A stretch of 64,000 nucleotides of DNA from Verrucomicrobiota bacterium. Its GTDB lineage: Bacteria; Verrucomicrobiota; Verrucomicrobiia; CAIQCK01. Location: NCBI GenBank assembly GCA_016222825.1, contig JACRQF010000005.1, forward strand, positions 1-64,000, given 5' to 3'. The translations under genes and the position numbers were made by a program. Each line of letters starts with the position of its first letter. The first letter of the stretch is position 1. Positions 17,321 to 26,713 of this stretch are shown in pieces. Below the pieces are notes generated by a model, which was given only the letters and a program-made list of their open reading frames with translations, was not told the origin of the DNA and made no database searches.

Positions 17321-20300
17321 ATGGCAGCACAAGAAGGCCAGACATTTGCCTGTTACGAAGTCCTGAAGAAGCTCGGTCAGGGCGGCATGGGCGCGGTCTA
17401 TAGAGCACGCGACATCAACCTCGACCGGTTGGTGGCGCTCAAGACGCTCTCGAACGAGCTGGCGCAGGATCCGGAGTTCATCGCCCGCTTCCGGCGCGAG
17501 GCGTCGCTGGCCGCGAAGCTGGACCACCCCAACCTCATCCGCGTCTTCACCGCCGGCGAATACGAAGGCACCCACTACATCGCCATGGAGCTGGTGGAGG
17601 GCGAGTCCGCGCGCGACCGGCTCGCCCGCGAAGGCAAGCTCCCGCTCACGGAGGTGCTGGCGATCGGGGTGTTCGTCGCCGAGGCCCTCGATCACGGCTG
17701 GCTGCACGCGAAGCTGATTCACCGCGACATCAAGCCCGCGAACATCTTTCTTTCCAACACGGGCCAGGTGAAGCTCGGCGACCTTGGCCTCGCCAAGAGC
17801 GCGAGCGACACCGCCAACGGACTGACCACCACCGGCCAGGCGGTGGGCACGCCGTTCTACATCAGCCCGGAGCAAGGCCGCGGCCAGAAGGAAATAGATT
17901 TCCGCGCCGACATCTACAGTCTCGGCTGCACGCTCTACCATCTCATCACCGGCGAACCGCCCTACGCCTCCGGCGACTCGATGGCCATCATCCACAAGCA
18001 CATCTACGATCCGCCGCCGGGGATACTGGTGAAGATGCCCAACTGCCCGATGCCGCTGGTGTTCCTGCTCGGCAAGATGATGGCCAAGCTGCCCAAGGCC
18101 CGGCAGCAGAGTTATACCGAGCTGATCGCCGAGCTGCGGCGCGTGCATTACCAACTGCTGGAGCCGGTCACGCCGCCCCCGCCCTCGAAAACCGTGTCCA
18201 CCGCCTCCGCCTCGCGGATGACGCAACAGCGGCAATCGCACACCGTGGCTTACGGCGTCGTCGCCGCGGCGCTCATCACCATCGGCGCCGGTCTGTGGCT
18301 GTGGGAACCTTGGAAGTCCGGCTTCGGCGTGCCGGCGCCGCTCCCGGCTCATAGTCAAACTGAAACGCAACGCCACCCGCCAGCATCGGCGACCGCGCCA
18401 TCCACCGCCGCCTCCGCCACGCAAACGGCGCCACCCGCCGCGCCGGCCTCCACGGACCCGTTTGTCGCGGAAATCGCGGTTCTTTCCGCCGAACAACAGG
18501 TCCAACGCGTGCTGGCCAGGCTCCAACAACTCAATCCGGGTTTCGACGGCCAAGCTGCGCCAAAGATCGAAGAAGGCCAGGTCATCGAACTGAAGTTCTC
18601 ATCGGCCGCCGTCACGGACCTGTCGCCGTTGCGCGCCTTGACCGGTCTGCGGCGGCTTGATTGCCACGGAGGCAAAGATAACCAACCCCTCGCCGATCTG
18701 TCGCCGTTGCGCGGCCTGCAACTGGAGGCGCTGGATTGCGGCGACAGTCAAGTGAGCGATCTGGCACCGCTGAGCGGCACGCCGCTCCAGGAGTTGCGCT
18801 GCTCCACCACCCTCGTCAACGACCTCACGCCCCTGGGAAATGCTCCGTTGATCAGGCTTGACCTCTACCACACTCCGATCAGCGACCTGTCGCCGCTGGC
18901 CAAATGCCCGATCCGCTGGTTGAACTGCAAGACGACGCGCGTCCAGGACCTCTCCCCGCTGCGCGGCATGCCGTTGGAGGAACTGCACTGCGACGCCTCC
19001 TTGCTGACGCAACACGCCGCCTTGCTCCGCGCCATTGCCACACTCAAGATCATCAACGGCAAACCGGTCACGGAGCTTCTGCAAGCGGTCGCCGCCGACA
19101 CGCCCGCCACGCCGCCCCCTGCCCCTGTTGCGCCGCCCAAGGCGTCCCCCGCCCCAATCGCCCCCACCGCAACAGCAGACACAGGTCTGCCACCAGAACA
19201 AGAACTCGCCCGCGTCATCGCGCGGCTGCGGCAACTCAATCCCGGTTTCGACGGCCGCGAGACGCACAAGGCCGAAAACGGCGCGGTCACGGAACTGGCG
19301 TTTTCCACGCACGCCGTGCGTGACCTCTCGCCCCTGCGCGAGATGGGCGGACTGAAGCGCCTGCAACTTTCACCGTGGCCAGGCCAGACTGGCAAAGGCG
19401 TCCTCTCCGACCTCAGCCCGCTCAAAGGCATGGCGCTGACGGCACTGAACTGCGCCAACACGCAGGTCAACGACCTGCTACCGCTCTATGGAATGAAGCT
19501 GGAGTCGCTGCAATGCAACAATACTCCCGTCAGCAACCTGCTGGCGCTGGACGAAATGCCGCTGGCGTTGCTGAATTGCAGCGGCACGCGCGTCAGCGAC
19601 CTCTCGCCGTTGGGCTCGCTGCCACTGAAGGAGTTGCTGTGCGATTTTGTCCCCGACCGCGACGGCGACCTGTTGCGCGGCATCAAGACGCTGGAGAGGA
19701 TCAACGGGTTGCCAGCTCCGGCGTTCTGGATGCGCCTGAATGCCATGCGCCCTGCGCGGCCGAAATCCGCCAGCCCCGCGGCCACAGCCAAACCACAGCC
19801 GGCGGACGACGCCTTCATCCGGTTCGTCGCCGTGCTGCCGCCCGAAAAACAAGTGGCGCGGGTGATGGAGAAGCTGAAACAACTCAATCCAACCTTCGAC
19901 GGCCGGGAAACTCACGCCATTGAGGGCAGCCACGTGACCGAACTTTCCTTCTCCTCCGCCGGCGTGACGGACATTTCGCCACTGCGCGCGCTGCCGCGAC
20001 TGCGCAGACTGACATGCGCCGGCTCCAATGATTCGCGCACCCTGGCCGATCTATCGCCGTTGAGCGGGATGCCGTTGGAGCTTCTCGATTGTTCCTACAG
20101 CCAGGTAGCTGACTTGACGCCGTTGAAGGGAATGCCGCTCCAGCACTTGAATTGCGGCGCCAGCCAGGTGACGGAGTTGTCGCCGTTGAAAGGCGGGTCG
20201 CTGACGTATTTGAACTTGTGGGTTGCACCAGTCGCTGATCTCTCTCCCCTGGCCGGCAGCCGCTTGCTCTGGCTTAACTGCAAGGGAACACGCATCGAGA

Positions 20301-20434
20301 ACCTTTTACCCCTGCGAGATGTGCCGCTGAAGGAACTGCACTGCGAGCCGGCATTGGCCTCACAGCACGCCGCTCTGCTCCGCGCCATTTCCTCCCTCAA
20401 GAACGTCAACAGCCAGCCTTACCCGCAACCGTAG
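17321..20434 (+). CDS. Membrane-anchored Ser/Thr kinase with three leucine-rich modules
   Basis: 1,037 residues from MAAQEGQTFACYEVL. The PknB-like kinase domain (about 10-275) has the glycine loop GQGGMGAVY, Lys41 in VALKTL, the catalytic loop HRDIKPANIFL (Asp136), DLG in place of DFG, and the activation segment GTPFYISPEQ. A Pro/Ser linker leads to one transmembrane helix (VVAAALITIGAGLWLW, about 315-335). Outside are three copies of a module of about 190 residues, each beginning VxRxLxxLNPGFDG and containing short leucine-rich turns of the type VSDLSPLxGxPL, separated by Ala/Pro linkers. The kinase presumably faces the cytoplasm and the repeats sense something in the periplasm. It is divergent from cysE. 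Confidence 0.93.
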   Translation: MAAQEGQTFACYEVLKKLGQGGMGAVYRARDINLDRLVALKTLSNELAQDPEFIARFRREASLAAKLDHPNLIRVFTAGEYEGTHYIAMELVEGESARDRLAREGKLPLTEVLAIGVFVAEALDHGWLHAKLIHRDIKPANIFLSNTGQVKLGDLGLAKSASDTANGLTTTGQAVGTPFYISPEQGRGQKEIDFRADIYSLGCTLYHLITGEPPYASGDSMAIIHKHIYDPPPGILVKMPNCPMPLVFLLGKMMAKLPKARQQSYTELIAELRRVHYQLLEPVTPPPPSKTVSTASASRMTQQRQSHTVAYGVVAAALITIGAGLWLWEPWKSGFGVPAPLPAHSQTETQRHPPASATAPSTAASATQTAPPAAPASTDPFVAEIAVLSAEQQVQRVLARLQQLNPGFDGQAAPKIEEGQVIELKFSSAAVTDLSPLRALTGLRRLDCHGGKDNQPLADLSPLRGLQLEALDCGDSQVSDLAPLSGTPLQELRCSTTLVNDLTPLGNAPLIRLDLYHTPISDLSPLAKCPIRWLNCKTTRVQDLSPLRGMPLEELHCDASLLTQHAALLRAIATLKIINGKPVTELLQAVAADTPATPPPAPVAPPKASPAPIAPTATADTGLPPEQELARVIARLRQLNPGFDGRETHKAENGAVTELAFSTHAVRDLSPLREMGGLKRLQLSPWPGQTGKGVLSDLSPLKGMALTALNCANTQVNDLLPLYGMKLESLQCNNTPVSNLLALDEMPLALLNCSGTRVSDLSPLGSLPLKELLCDFVPDRDGDLLRGIKTLERINGLPAPAFWMRLNAMRPARPKSASPAATAKPQPADDAFIRFVAVLPPEKQVARVMEKLKQLNPTFDGRETHAIEGSHVTELSFSSAGVTDISPLRALPRLRRLTCAGSNDSRTLADLSPLSGMPLELLDCSYSQVADLTPLKGMPLQHLNCGASQVTELSPLKGGSLTYLNLWVAPVADLSPLAGSRLLWLNCKGTRIENLLPLRDVPLKELHCEPALASQHAALLRAISSLKNVNSQPYPQP

Positions 20435-20460
20435 AAACCTTGATGTTGCGACCGTCCGGC

Positions 20461-21930
20461 TCACACAAACGTCCCGTCCTGTTGCCAGTGCTTGCAGCGA
20501 ACACTCCCTGAGATCAGCACCCTCCGGCCCAGGGCGCGGATGTCCCGGCAGGCGGTGTGGTCGTAGGCGACATTTCCCTCGGGAACGCCGGGGCCGGGCT
20601 TGAACGCCAGCGCGTCCCAGACGGAGCGCGGAAACAGGGCGCACAGGAAACCGGTCTCCGTCGCCTCCTTGTAGTCTCCGGGAGCGGGCGCTTCAAAAGG
20701 AGTGCCGTTGTCCCAAGCGATCCACCGCGCGCCAAACCGGCTGCGCGCCAAGCCGCCAATCATGCCCGCCTGCTGAAAACGATAGAGGCCGAAAATCAGG
20801 TGCTTCAACGCATCCGGCGGCGGCTCGATGTCGTCTTCGATGGTCCAGACGTGAGTGGCCGCGGCCGGCACAAACTGGCGCGCGACGGCATAAAGCCGCG
20901 CCATCTGGACGGCCAGTTGATGATTGTATCGCTGGCGCAGCCGAGGATCGGCGGCGAACCGCTCCGACGGCACACCCGCCACCGCGCGTGTGGCGTCGGG
21001 AACGAGAATATGGACGTAGCCCGAATCATCCAGCATCGTCTTCAACCGCCGGCTGAAGTCCGCGTTTCCGGAGTTGTCCACCGCAACGACAACGACGTTC
21101 GTCCGGTTCCATTCTAGGTCGCGCAGAAACCGCGTGTAGCTGGCGAGCGCCCACGTCCGGCCGCTGAATAGCGTCACGAGCGCGATCAATGCGCTTTCCT
21201 TCGGCGCAGCTTCCACCACCTTCCGTGGATCGGTGCGCCACTCCACACTCATCTGCTGGCCGTGAATCCGGTAGTTCAGGATCGCGTCGGGACAGAACTG
21301 CATCTTCCAGCCCATCCGGCGAAACCGCAGCCAGAGGCTCCAATCGCTCATCACCGTGCCGCCCTCCGACCACATCCCGGCCTGCTCGAAGGCTTCGCAA
21401 CGCATCAGCGAACACGCGTCGGCCATGTTCGCGTGCTCCAGCCATCCCTCCTTGCACGCCCGGACCGACTTCGACAAGCCCAGCGCCCGGTTGTCGCGAT
21501 AGTGCAGCAGATTGCCGTAGCACGCGCCGATGTTGGAATTCACAAACCCGCGATGCAGCACTTCCACGTAATTGTCCACCAACCAGTTGTCGGCATCCAC
21601 GAACAACACGTGCGACGACGGCGGCAGCGCCTTGTAGCCGGCATTCCTCGCCAGCGAGTAGTTGCGGAACTCCGTCCGCAAGTATCTCACCCCGCGCCGC
21701 GCATAGGCTGCCGCCACCTGGCGCGTGTTGTCCGTCGAAGCGTCGTCCACCACGATGACATGCGCAAATGGCGTCGTCTGCCGCAAACAGGAATCCACAC
21801 ACTGGGCCAGATACCGTCCGTAATTGTGGCAGGTGATGACGCACGCCGTCTGCTTGCCGGGCGGCGACGACGGCGCTTTCGCCACCGGCGGCGGCGGCGC
21901 GCGGCCGATCTTGGAGTGTCGGATGATCAT
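20461..21930 (-). CDS. Two-domain family 2 glycosyltransferase
   Basis: 489 residues. After a Pro-rich N-terminus comes a canonical GT-A domain: ACVITCHNYGRYL, VIVVDDASTDNT, then the DxD motif in VLFVDADNW, and WLRFRRMGW near its end. From about residue 245 a second GT-like Rossmann region starts (SALIALVTLFSGR), with VVVVAVDNSGN and a second acidic motif in WTIEDDIEPPPDA. Such bifunctional enzymes add sugars to polysaccharide, glycolipid or protein. Its start is 13 bp from the stop of a 139-residue protein on the same strand, so the two are probably cotranscribed. Confidence 0.85.
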   Translation of the reverse strand: MIIRHSKIGRAPPPPVAKAPSSPPGKQTACVITCHNYGRYLAQCVDSCLRQTTPFAHVIVVDDASTDNTRQVAAAYARRGVRYLRTEFRNYSLARNAGYKALPPSSHVLFVDADNWLVDNYVEVLHRGFVNSNIGACYGNLLHYRDNRALGLSKSVRACKEGWLEHANMADACSLMRCEAFEQAGMWSEGGTVMSDWSLWLRFRRMGWKMQFCPDAILNYRIHGQQMSVEWRTDPRKVVEAAPKESALIALVTLFSGRTWALASYTRFLRDLEWNRTNVVVVAVDNSGNADFSRRLKTMLDDSGYVHILVPDATRAVAGVPSERFAADPRLRQRYNHQLAVQMARLYAVARQFVPAAATHVWTIEDDIEPPPDALKHLIFGLYRFQQAGMIGGLARSRFGARWIAWDNGTPFEAPAPGDYKEATETGFLCALFPRSVWDALAFKPGPGVPEGNVAYDHTACRDIRALGRRVLISGSVRCKHWQQDGTFV

Positions 21931-21943
21931 CCGCGAAGGTGCT

Positions 21944-22363
21944 TTAGTAGATCAATTCCGGCGATCCCCACAAGCCGTCCACCGACGAACCGCCGGTCCA
22001 GCCCGTGCCGCGCATCTGGCCCGTCAACGTCACCTGGATGGCCGTTTGATAACCATCATCGGGAATGTAGATGACCCAAGCGCACTGCTGCGCCGTCTTG
22101 TAGTTCGTGTCCTCCTGGATGACCGCCTCCGGGCAATTCGTTGCGGTCAGCGTTGTCTGGTAGAACGCGCTGTCAAACTGCCCTGCGCCGTTCGGCGCCT
22201 GCGAGAAATTCAGCGGCAGCCGGCAATTGGAGCCGCGTTGGATGGTGACGGAGGTCGCTTCGATGTCCACGGTTGTCCATGAGGCTGTGGACGACATCGC
22301 GGCGATCTTCGTCGAAGGTGTCATGACAGCACTTTTCCTCTGACTCGGTTGCTTCTTCTTCAT
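21944..22363 (-). CDS. Small Ser/Thr/Asn-rich protein next to a glycosyltransferase
   Basis: 139 residues from MKKKQPSQRKSAVM, with GGAG about 6 nt before the ATG. I do not recognise the family. A basic N-terminus lacks a hydrophobic core, so there is no classical signal peptide. The rest is polar and beta-rich, with QRGSNCRLPLNFSQAP, two further cysteines, and an aromatic C-terminus (DGLWGSPELIY). The stop lies 13 bp before the glycosyltransferase start; a role as its acceptor or partner is possible but is inference. Confidence 0.6.
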   Translation of the reverse strand: MKKKQPSQRKSAVMTPSTKIAAMSSTASWTTVDIEATSVTIQRGSNCRLPLNFSQAPNGAGQFDSAFYQTTLTATNCPEAVIQEDTNYKTAQQCAWVIYIPDDGYQTAIQVTLTGQMRGTGWTGGSSVDGLWGSPELIY

Positions 22364-22687
22364 GCAGGTCTCCTTACTCCGTATTGGGTGGCCAAGGGCG
22401 GGACGAGCCAACCGCGCGCTGCAACATCCGTTGCAACCGTGGTCGTCAACGCGCAGCCCGGCGTCATCTGCAAACATCCACCGGCCCGCGTCGCAACCTC
22501 TTTATCAACTTCCCACGGTTGATTCTCAAACTTCCACATAACCCCTGCCGTCCGCGGAGTCTATCCCTCCGCCTTCCCACGTCAAGCATTGTCCGGTGAT
22601 AGTTTGCGACACGGAACGCCGGCCAGACCCGTGCAGACCGGTGCTTGACGTTTGACGGCGTTGCTTTAGCCTTGTCGGGCCGCCCGC
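22364..22687. other. Gene-free stretch before tRNA-Ser
   Basis: No credible gene is seen in these 324 bases. Short open frames here have no family signal or good ribosome site. The region presumably carries the promoters of the small protein (minus strand) and tRNA-Ser (plus strand). Confidence 0.6.
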
Positions 22688-22775
22688 GGAGGGGTGGCTG
22701 AGCGGTTGAAAGCACCGGTCTTGAAAACCGGCAGAGCGCAAGCTCTCGTGAGTTCGAATCTCACCCCCTCCGCCA
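22688..22775 (+). tRNA. tRNA-Ser (UGA)
   Basis: The acceptor GGAGGGG (22688-22694) pairs with CCCCTCC (22765-22771), with discriminator G and encoded CCA. The anticodon loop CTTGAAA gives UGA. A long variable arm (AGAGCGCAAGCTCT) confirms the class II serine type. Confidence 0.97.
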
Positions 22776-22781
22776 CTCCCG

Positions 22782-24164
22782 CTAGAACGGCCGCCGCAAC
22801 AGCAGCCGGCTCAACGCCCGCCCCGGCGTCTTCAGGACCAGTTCCTGCAAAAACGCGTCCGTCGTCATCGCCCGCGGCTCGGAGAGATGGCGGCACAGGT
22901 AGAGCGCCAGCAGCATGATCGCCGTCAGCGCGACATAGAGCAGACTGTATTGGTTCCACTCCCATGCGCCCCAGCGCGCTCGCCAATCCCCCACCAGATC
23001 CAGCCCCGCGCCCCAGACCACCGGCAGCGAACCGAGCGTCACGTTCGTGATGACGCTGAACATCGCGAAGAAATGGCTCCGCCCCATTTGCGGCACCGTG
23101 CTCATCACCAGCCGCGTGTTGGCCAGATTGAACAGCGACGCAGCCAGCCCCGCCGTCACCTGGATCAGCAGGATCGTCTTCAGGTTGAACGGCAGACACC
23201 GCGCCGCCAGCGCAGCCCAGCATCCGAAGTGAACCACATACGTCAGCCCCGACAGCCCAAGCAACGGCCGGCTCCCCACGCGGTCTATGTGCCGACCGAA
23301 CACCAGCAGGCTCACCACCATCACGCCGCTCGCCAGCGCCTGGATGCCGAGGATCTTCCCGTCTGTCGCCCCGTAGTGGTCGCGCAGCAACGGCGCCCAA
23401 AACACCATCGCCGCCGCCAGCGCCGCATAGACGACCACGTTGTAGATCATCAGCCGCAGGAACGGCGGATGCAGCAACATGTCCTTCCACGGCACCCGCC
23501 CGACCGCCCTGTCGCCGTGCGGCACCGGCACGTCGGGGATGCGCCGCAGGAACGCCAGGCTCACCAACGCCGCCGCGTAGCTGCCGAAGAACATCACCGG
23601 ATACGCATAGCGACCCGTCGCGCCGGTCAGATACACCGCCGCCAGGATCAGCGTTCCGAACATCGCCAGCGCGATCGCAATCTGGTCCCGCGCCAGGAAC
23701 CGCCCGCGCACCGCCTCCGGCACCAGGTGCGTCATCCACGGTAGAAACCCGCACGCCGACACGCCGCGCGCCGCGTTGAACGCCACCAGCATCGCCAGCA
23801 TCAGTCCGATTCGCCACGACCGGTCCATGCTCTCCGGCCACAACGCCACCACCGCCATGCCCACGATGAAACAACTCCGCGTCGCCCACCCGCGCAACAC
23901 GAACGTCCGGTAGCCGATCCGCTCCATGTATTTCGCCGCCGGGATTTGCAGGATGTTCAGCAGCGGGTTCAACGCCGCCACCACACCCAGCAGCGTCGCC
24001 GTCGCGTCCAGATGTTTGAAATACAGGATGATCGGCATCCCCAGCACGATCAGGAACGACATCGTGTTGAACACCTGGAAGTAATGCGCGTTCCACACCC
24101 CCGCCGGCATCAAAGCGGTGGGGCGAGACTCCGTCGAGCCTCTGCTTGGACCCGTCGTTTCCAT
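22782..24164 (-). CDS. MFS transporter
   Basis: 460 residues from METTGPSRGSTES. Twelve hydrophobic segments can be counted, starting at FNTMSFLIVLGMPIILYF. The loop between segments 2 and 3 is MERIGYRTFVLRGW, an A-motif-like basic loop, and a central cytoplasmic loop lies near VPHGDRAVGRVPW. The substrate is unknown. The ATG overlaps the TGA of the heptose adenylyltransferase gene, so the two are translationally coupled, hinting at a carbohydrate or envelope role. Confidence 0.85.
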   Translation of the reverse strand: METTGPSRGSTESRPTALMPAGVWNAHYFQVFNTMSFLIVLGMPIILYFKHLDATATLLGVVAALNPLLNILQIPAAKYMERIGYRTFVLRGWATRSCFIVGMAVVALWPESMDRSWRIGLMLAMLVAFNAARGVSACGFLPWMTHLVPEAVRGRFLARDQIAIALAMFGTLILAAVYLTGATGRYAYPVMFFGSYAAALVSLAFLRRIPDVPVPHGDRAVGRVPWKDMLLHPPFLRLMIYNVVVYAALAAAMVFWAPLLRDHYGATDGKILGIQALASGVMVVSLLVFGRHIDRVGSRPLLGLSGLTYVVHFGCWAALAARCLPFNLKTILLIQVTAGLAASLFNLANTRLVMSTVPQMGRSHFFAMFSVITNVTLGSLPVVWGAGLDLVGDWRARWGAWEWNQYSLLYVALTAIMLLALYLCRHLSEPRAMTTDAFLQELVLKTPGRALSRLLLRRPF

Positions 24165-24646
24165 CAAACCATCCGCCTGATCTTCTCCACCAGCGCCGTC
24201 GTCGAAAAACCGGGCTTGAGATGCAGCACCTTCACCTTCGCCCCGCAACCCTCCAACACCTGCCGCTCCTCCGCATTCAATGTCGCCCGCGTGTAGTCGC
24301 CGCCCTTCACATACACATCCGGCCGCAACGCCTCGATCACCGGCGTCACCCGCAGCGTGTTGAAGATCACCACGTAGTCCACCGCCGCCAGCGCCGCCAT
24401 CAACTGCGCCCGCGCCGCCTGCGGCACCAGCGGACGCTCCGGCCCCTTGAGCATCCGCACACTGCGGTCGCCGTTCAGCGCCACCACCAGCACATCCCCG
24501 CAACGCTTCGCCGCCGCCAGATACTCCACATGCCCGGCGTGCAACAGGTCGAAGCACCCGTTCGTCAGCACGACACTCCGCCCCGCCCGCCGCAAACGGC
24601 GTCGGATGCCAGCCAGACTCGCCAAAGACTTGATCTTCGATTGCAT
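24164..24646 (-). CDS. D-glycero-beta-D-manno-heptose 1-phosphate adenylyltransferase
   Basis: 160 residues from MQSKIKSLASL. The nucleotidyltransferase signature VVLTNGCFDLLHAGHVEYL is intact, with VALNGDRSVRMLKGPERP and VYVKGGDYT further on, as in the C-terminal half of HldE (RfaE2). The kinase half is absent, so this is the stand-alone form. It makes ADP-heptose for the lipopolysaccharide inner core, supporting a Gram-negative envelope. The upstream frame to 24778 adds sequence without family signal. The stop overlaps the MFS gene start. Confidence 0.93.
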   Translation of the reverse strand: MQSKIKSLASLAGIRRRLRRAGRSVVLTNGCFDLLHAGHVEYLAAAKRCGDVLVVALNGDRSVRMLKGPERPLVPQAARAQLMAALAAVDYVVIFNTLRVTPVIEALRPDVYVKGGDYTRATLNAEERQVLEGCGAKVKVLHLKPGFSTTALVEKIRRMV

Positions 24647-24769
24647 GTTGGGAAAACCAATGCTGACTTCGTAGCACGTCGCGCCAAGTTTCGCGAATCG
24701 AAAAGCGGCCGGGGTAACGCCGCCATCTCGATGCCAATTGCACGCCCCGGTTATGAACATATCCGGGAT

Positions 24770-25073
24770 TGGGCGCATCTCAGTTTTTGGACAGGCTCCC
24801 GCCCGCCGCGCCGAAGGCGCGGGAGTATATCAGCCCAGGGCAAGCGAGTCCGCGAGCGCCGCCCTGGGTTGGCAACGCCACCAAGCGGCCGCCCTGAAGG
24901 GGCGGCGGTGATGGCATGGCCACGGTTTCCTTGCGCCCCTTCAGGGCGCACGCGCTTCTTGCAACGATTCCCAGGGCGGCGCTCGCGGACTCGCTTGCCC
25001 TGGGCTGGTTTGCCGCTGCACCTTCGGTGCGCTTCGAAGGCCGAGCCGCGCTCTCAGAAAGTGAGATGCGCCC
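24770..25073. repeat. Large composite inverted-repeat element
   Basis: Three nested palindromes are seen. A perfect 38-bp repeat occupies 24831-24868 and 24970-25007 (it begins CAGCCCAGGGCAAGCGAGTC). A perfect 15-bp repeat lies inside it (CGCCCTGAAGGGGCG at 24890-24904, reversed at 24934-24948). Outer ends share GGGCGCATCTC (24770-) with GAGATGCGCCC (to about 25073). Single hairpins such as GCGCCGAAGGCGC flank the arms. No coding frame is convincing between 24647 and 25440, so the region is best read as a non-coding, possibly mobile, REP/MITE-like unit. Confidence 0.8.
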
Positions 25074-25440
25074 CCGGAATTGCCTGATGCAAGAATCGAG
25101 TTGCCCGTTGGGCGCGTCTCATGAGAATCTATGCCCATCGGAGTCACTGCACTGGAGATTGCGTGCAATGGAGGTCGTGAAGCCAGTTCGGGTAGTTGAA
25201 GGACGACGGGGCACAACGCCGGGGGAGAGCTTTTGTCCCGGCCATCCCGCTCCGCATTCGCGCGCTGCCATGACTGCGGACGGCTCGCGCAGACACAGCG
25301 GCGGCGCTCCCGCCGGCTCGCCCCCGTCCCTGAATGCGGCATCGCGGACGCCCGGTATTCATCTCCAGAGCCAGCGCAACGCCGCCCGCCCTGACCGTGG
25401 CATCGGCGCGGCGCAAGGGATGATCGTTCCATGCCGCAGG

Positions 25441-25839
25441 ATGCATCCCTCGCGCCGGCGGCTGATTCTGCCGTCTCGCGGGCTTCATCCCGGCTGTCAG
25501 GGGGCGTTTCCCGGCTCTCGCGGGGTCAATCCCTTGCGGCAAGGGGTGCATCCCCTGCCCCAAGGGGCGAATCCCATTTCATTTGGGATGCATCCCAAAT
25601 CATTTGGGATTCATCCCATCCCGCCTGGGATGCATCCCGCGCCATTTGGGATCAATCCCAAGCCATCCGGGATGCATCCCAAACCGTTTGGGATTCATCC
25701 CGCGCCGCCGGGGACCAATCCCATGCCGCTTGGGATGTATCCCATCCCGTCCGGGATGCATCCCATTTCATTTGGGATCAATCCCATTTCGTTTGGGATG
25801 CATCCCAAACCGTCTGGGATTCATCCCAAAGCGCGCGGG
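25441..25839. repeat. 21-bp palindromic tandem array (heptapeptide-coding)
   Basis: Nineteen units of 21 bp. The best-conserved central units read TTTGGGATGCATCCCAAA with variable trinucleotides between them, so each unit is itself a palindrome. All three plus frames stay open over much of the array; the frame from ATG 25441 reads as heptads like MHPKSFG-IHPIPPG and would end at 25941, and another frame (25583-25948) ends in an ATGA overlap with the next gene. It is unclear whether the array is translated or is a DNA/RNA element upstream of the 25945 gene. 25074-25440 has no recognisable feature. Confidence 0.85.
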
Positions 25840-25944
25840 ATTCGCCCATTTTGCCGGAAAATACGCCATTTATGCCCGGACAATGGCCCTTTTGACCCCG
25901 CCGGCGATTTCCCACCCCATCAGGCCGCAAAGGAAGGCTAACGA

Positions 25945-26652
25945 ATGAAACGACAACTGTATTACCCCAGCCGCATCCCGGACCAGATCACCTGGCTGGA
26001 GAACTGGCGCAACAAACTGGCCGCCTATGGCGCCGCCCTCGGCCTCAGCCCAGCCCAGGTCGCCGCCGGCATCGCCGACGCCGCCTGGCTGATCTACCTC
26101 CACCTCTCCTGGCTCGCCGCGGCACGCGCCTGGTCGCAAGCCTGCACCAAGGCCATGACCGACGCCGAAACCGGTGACGGCACCGTCCTCATGGTGCCGC
26201 CCGTGTTCACCCCGCCGGCACCCCCCGACGGCGTCGTGCCCGTCCGCACCGGCGCGCTCAACCGCATCTTCGCCCTCGTCCAACTCATCAAGGACAGCCC
26301 CGGCTGCACCGCCGCCATCATCACCGACCTCGGCCTCGCCGGCACCGAGCAAACAGCGCCCGACTTCACCACCCTCGCGCCGGACTTCACCCTCACCCGC
26401 CTCGTCACCGGCATCAAAGTCGGCTGGGGCTGGGGCGGCTACGCGGCGTTCCTCGACATGATCGAACTCCAGGTGGACCGCAACGACGGCAAAGGCTTCG
26501 TGTTCCTGGCCAACGACACCACGCCCGGCTACCTGGACACCTTCCCGCAACCCGCCGCGCCCGTGAAGTGGAAATACCGCGCCATCTTCCACGTCCGCGA
26601 CCAACGAGTCGGCCACTGGAGCATCGAAAAGAGCATCACCGTCGGCGGCTGA
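25945..26652 (+). CDS. Conserved-looking hypothetical protein downstream of the 21-bp array
   Basis: 235 residues, with AAGGAAGG about 8-14 nt before the ATG. The N-terminal half is helical (DQITWLENWRNKLAAYGAAL, then LSPAQVAAGIADAAWLIY). The C-terminal half is beta-rich and resembles a fibronectin-III-like fold in texture (IELQVDRNDGKGFVFLAND, then KWKYRAIFHVRDQRVG). No signal peptide or catalytic motif is seen. I do not assign a function. The gene follows the palindromic array immediately, which may form its leader. Confidence 0.75.
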   Translation: MKRQLYYPSRIPDQITWLENWRNKLAAYGAALGLSPAQVAAGIADAAWLIYLHLSWLAAARAWSQACTKAMTDAETGDGTVLMVPPVFTPPAPPDGVVPVRTGALNRIFALVQLIKDSPGCTAAIITDLGLAGTEQTAPDFTTLAPDFTLTRLVTGIKVGWGWGGYAAFLDMIELQVDRNDGKGFVFLANDTTPGYLDTFPQPAAPVKWKYRAIFHVRDQRVGHWSIEKSITVGG

Positions 26653-26713
26653 CCTCCGGCCTCTCACCACTTCCCCCTTGCCCCTTGCCTCTGTTAACAT
26701 CCTTGCCCTTCCC

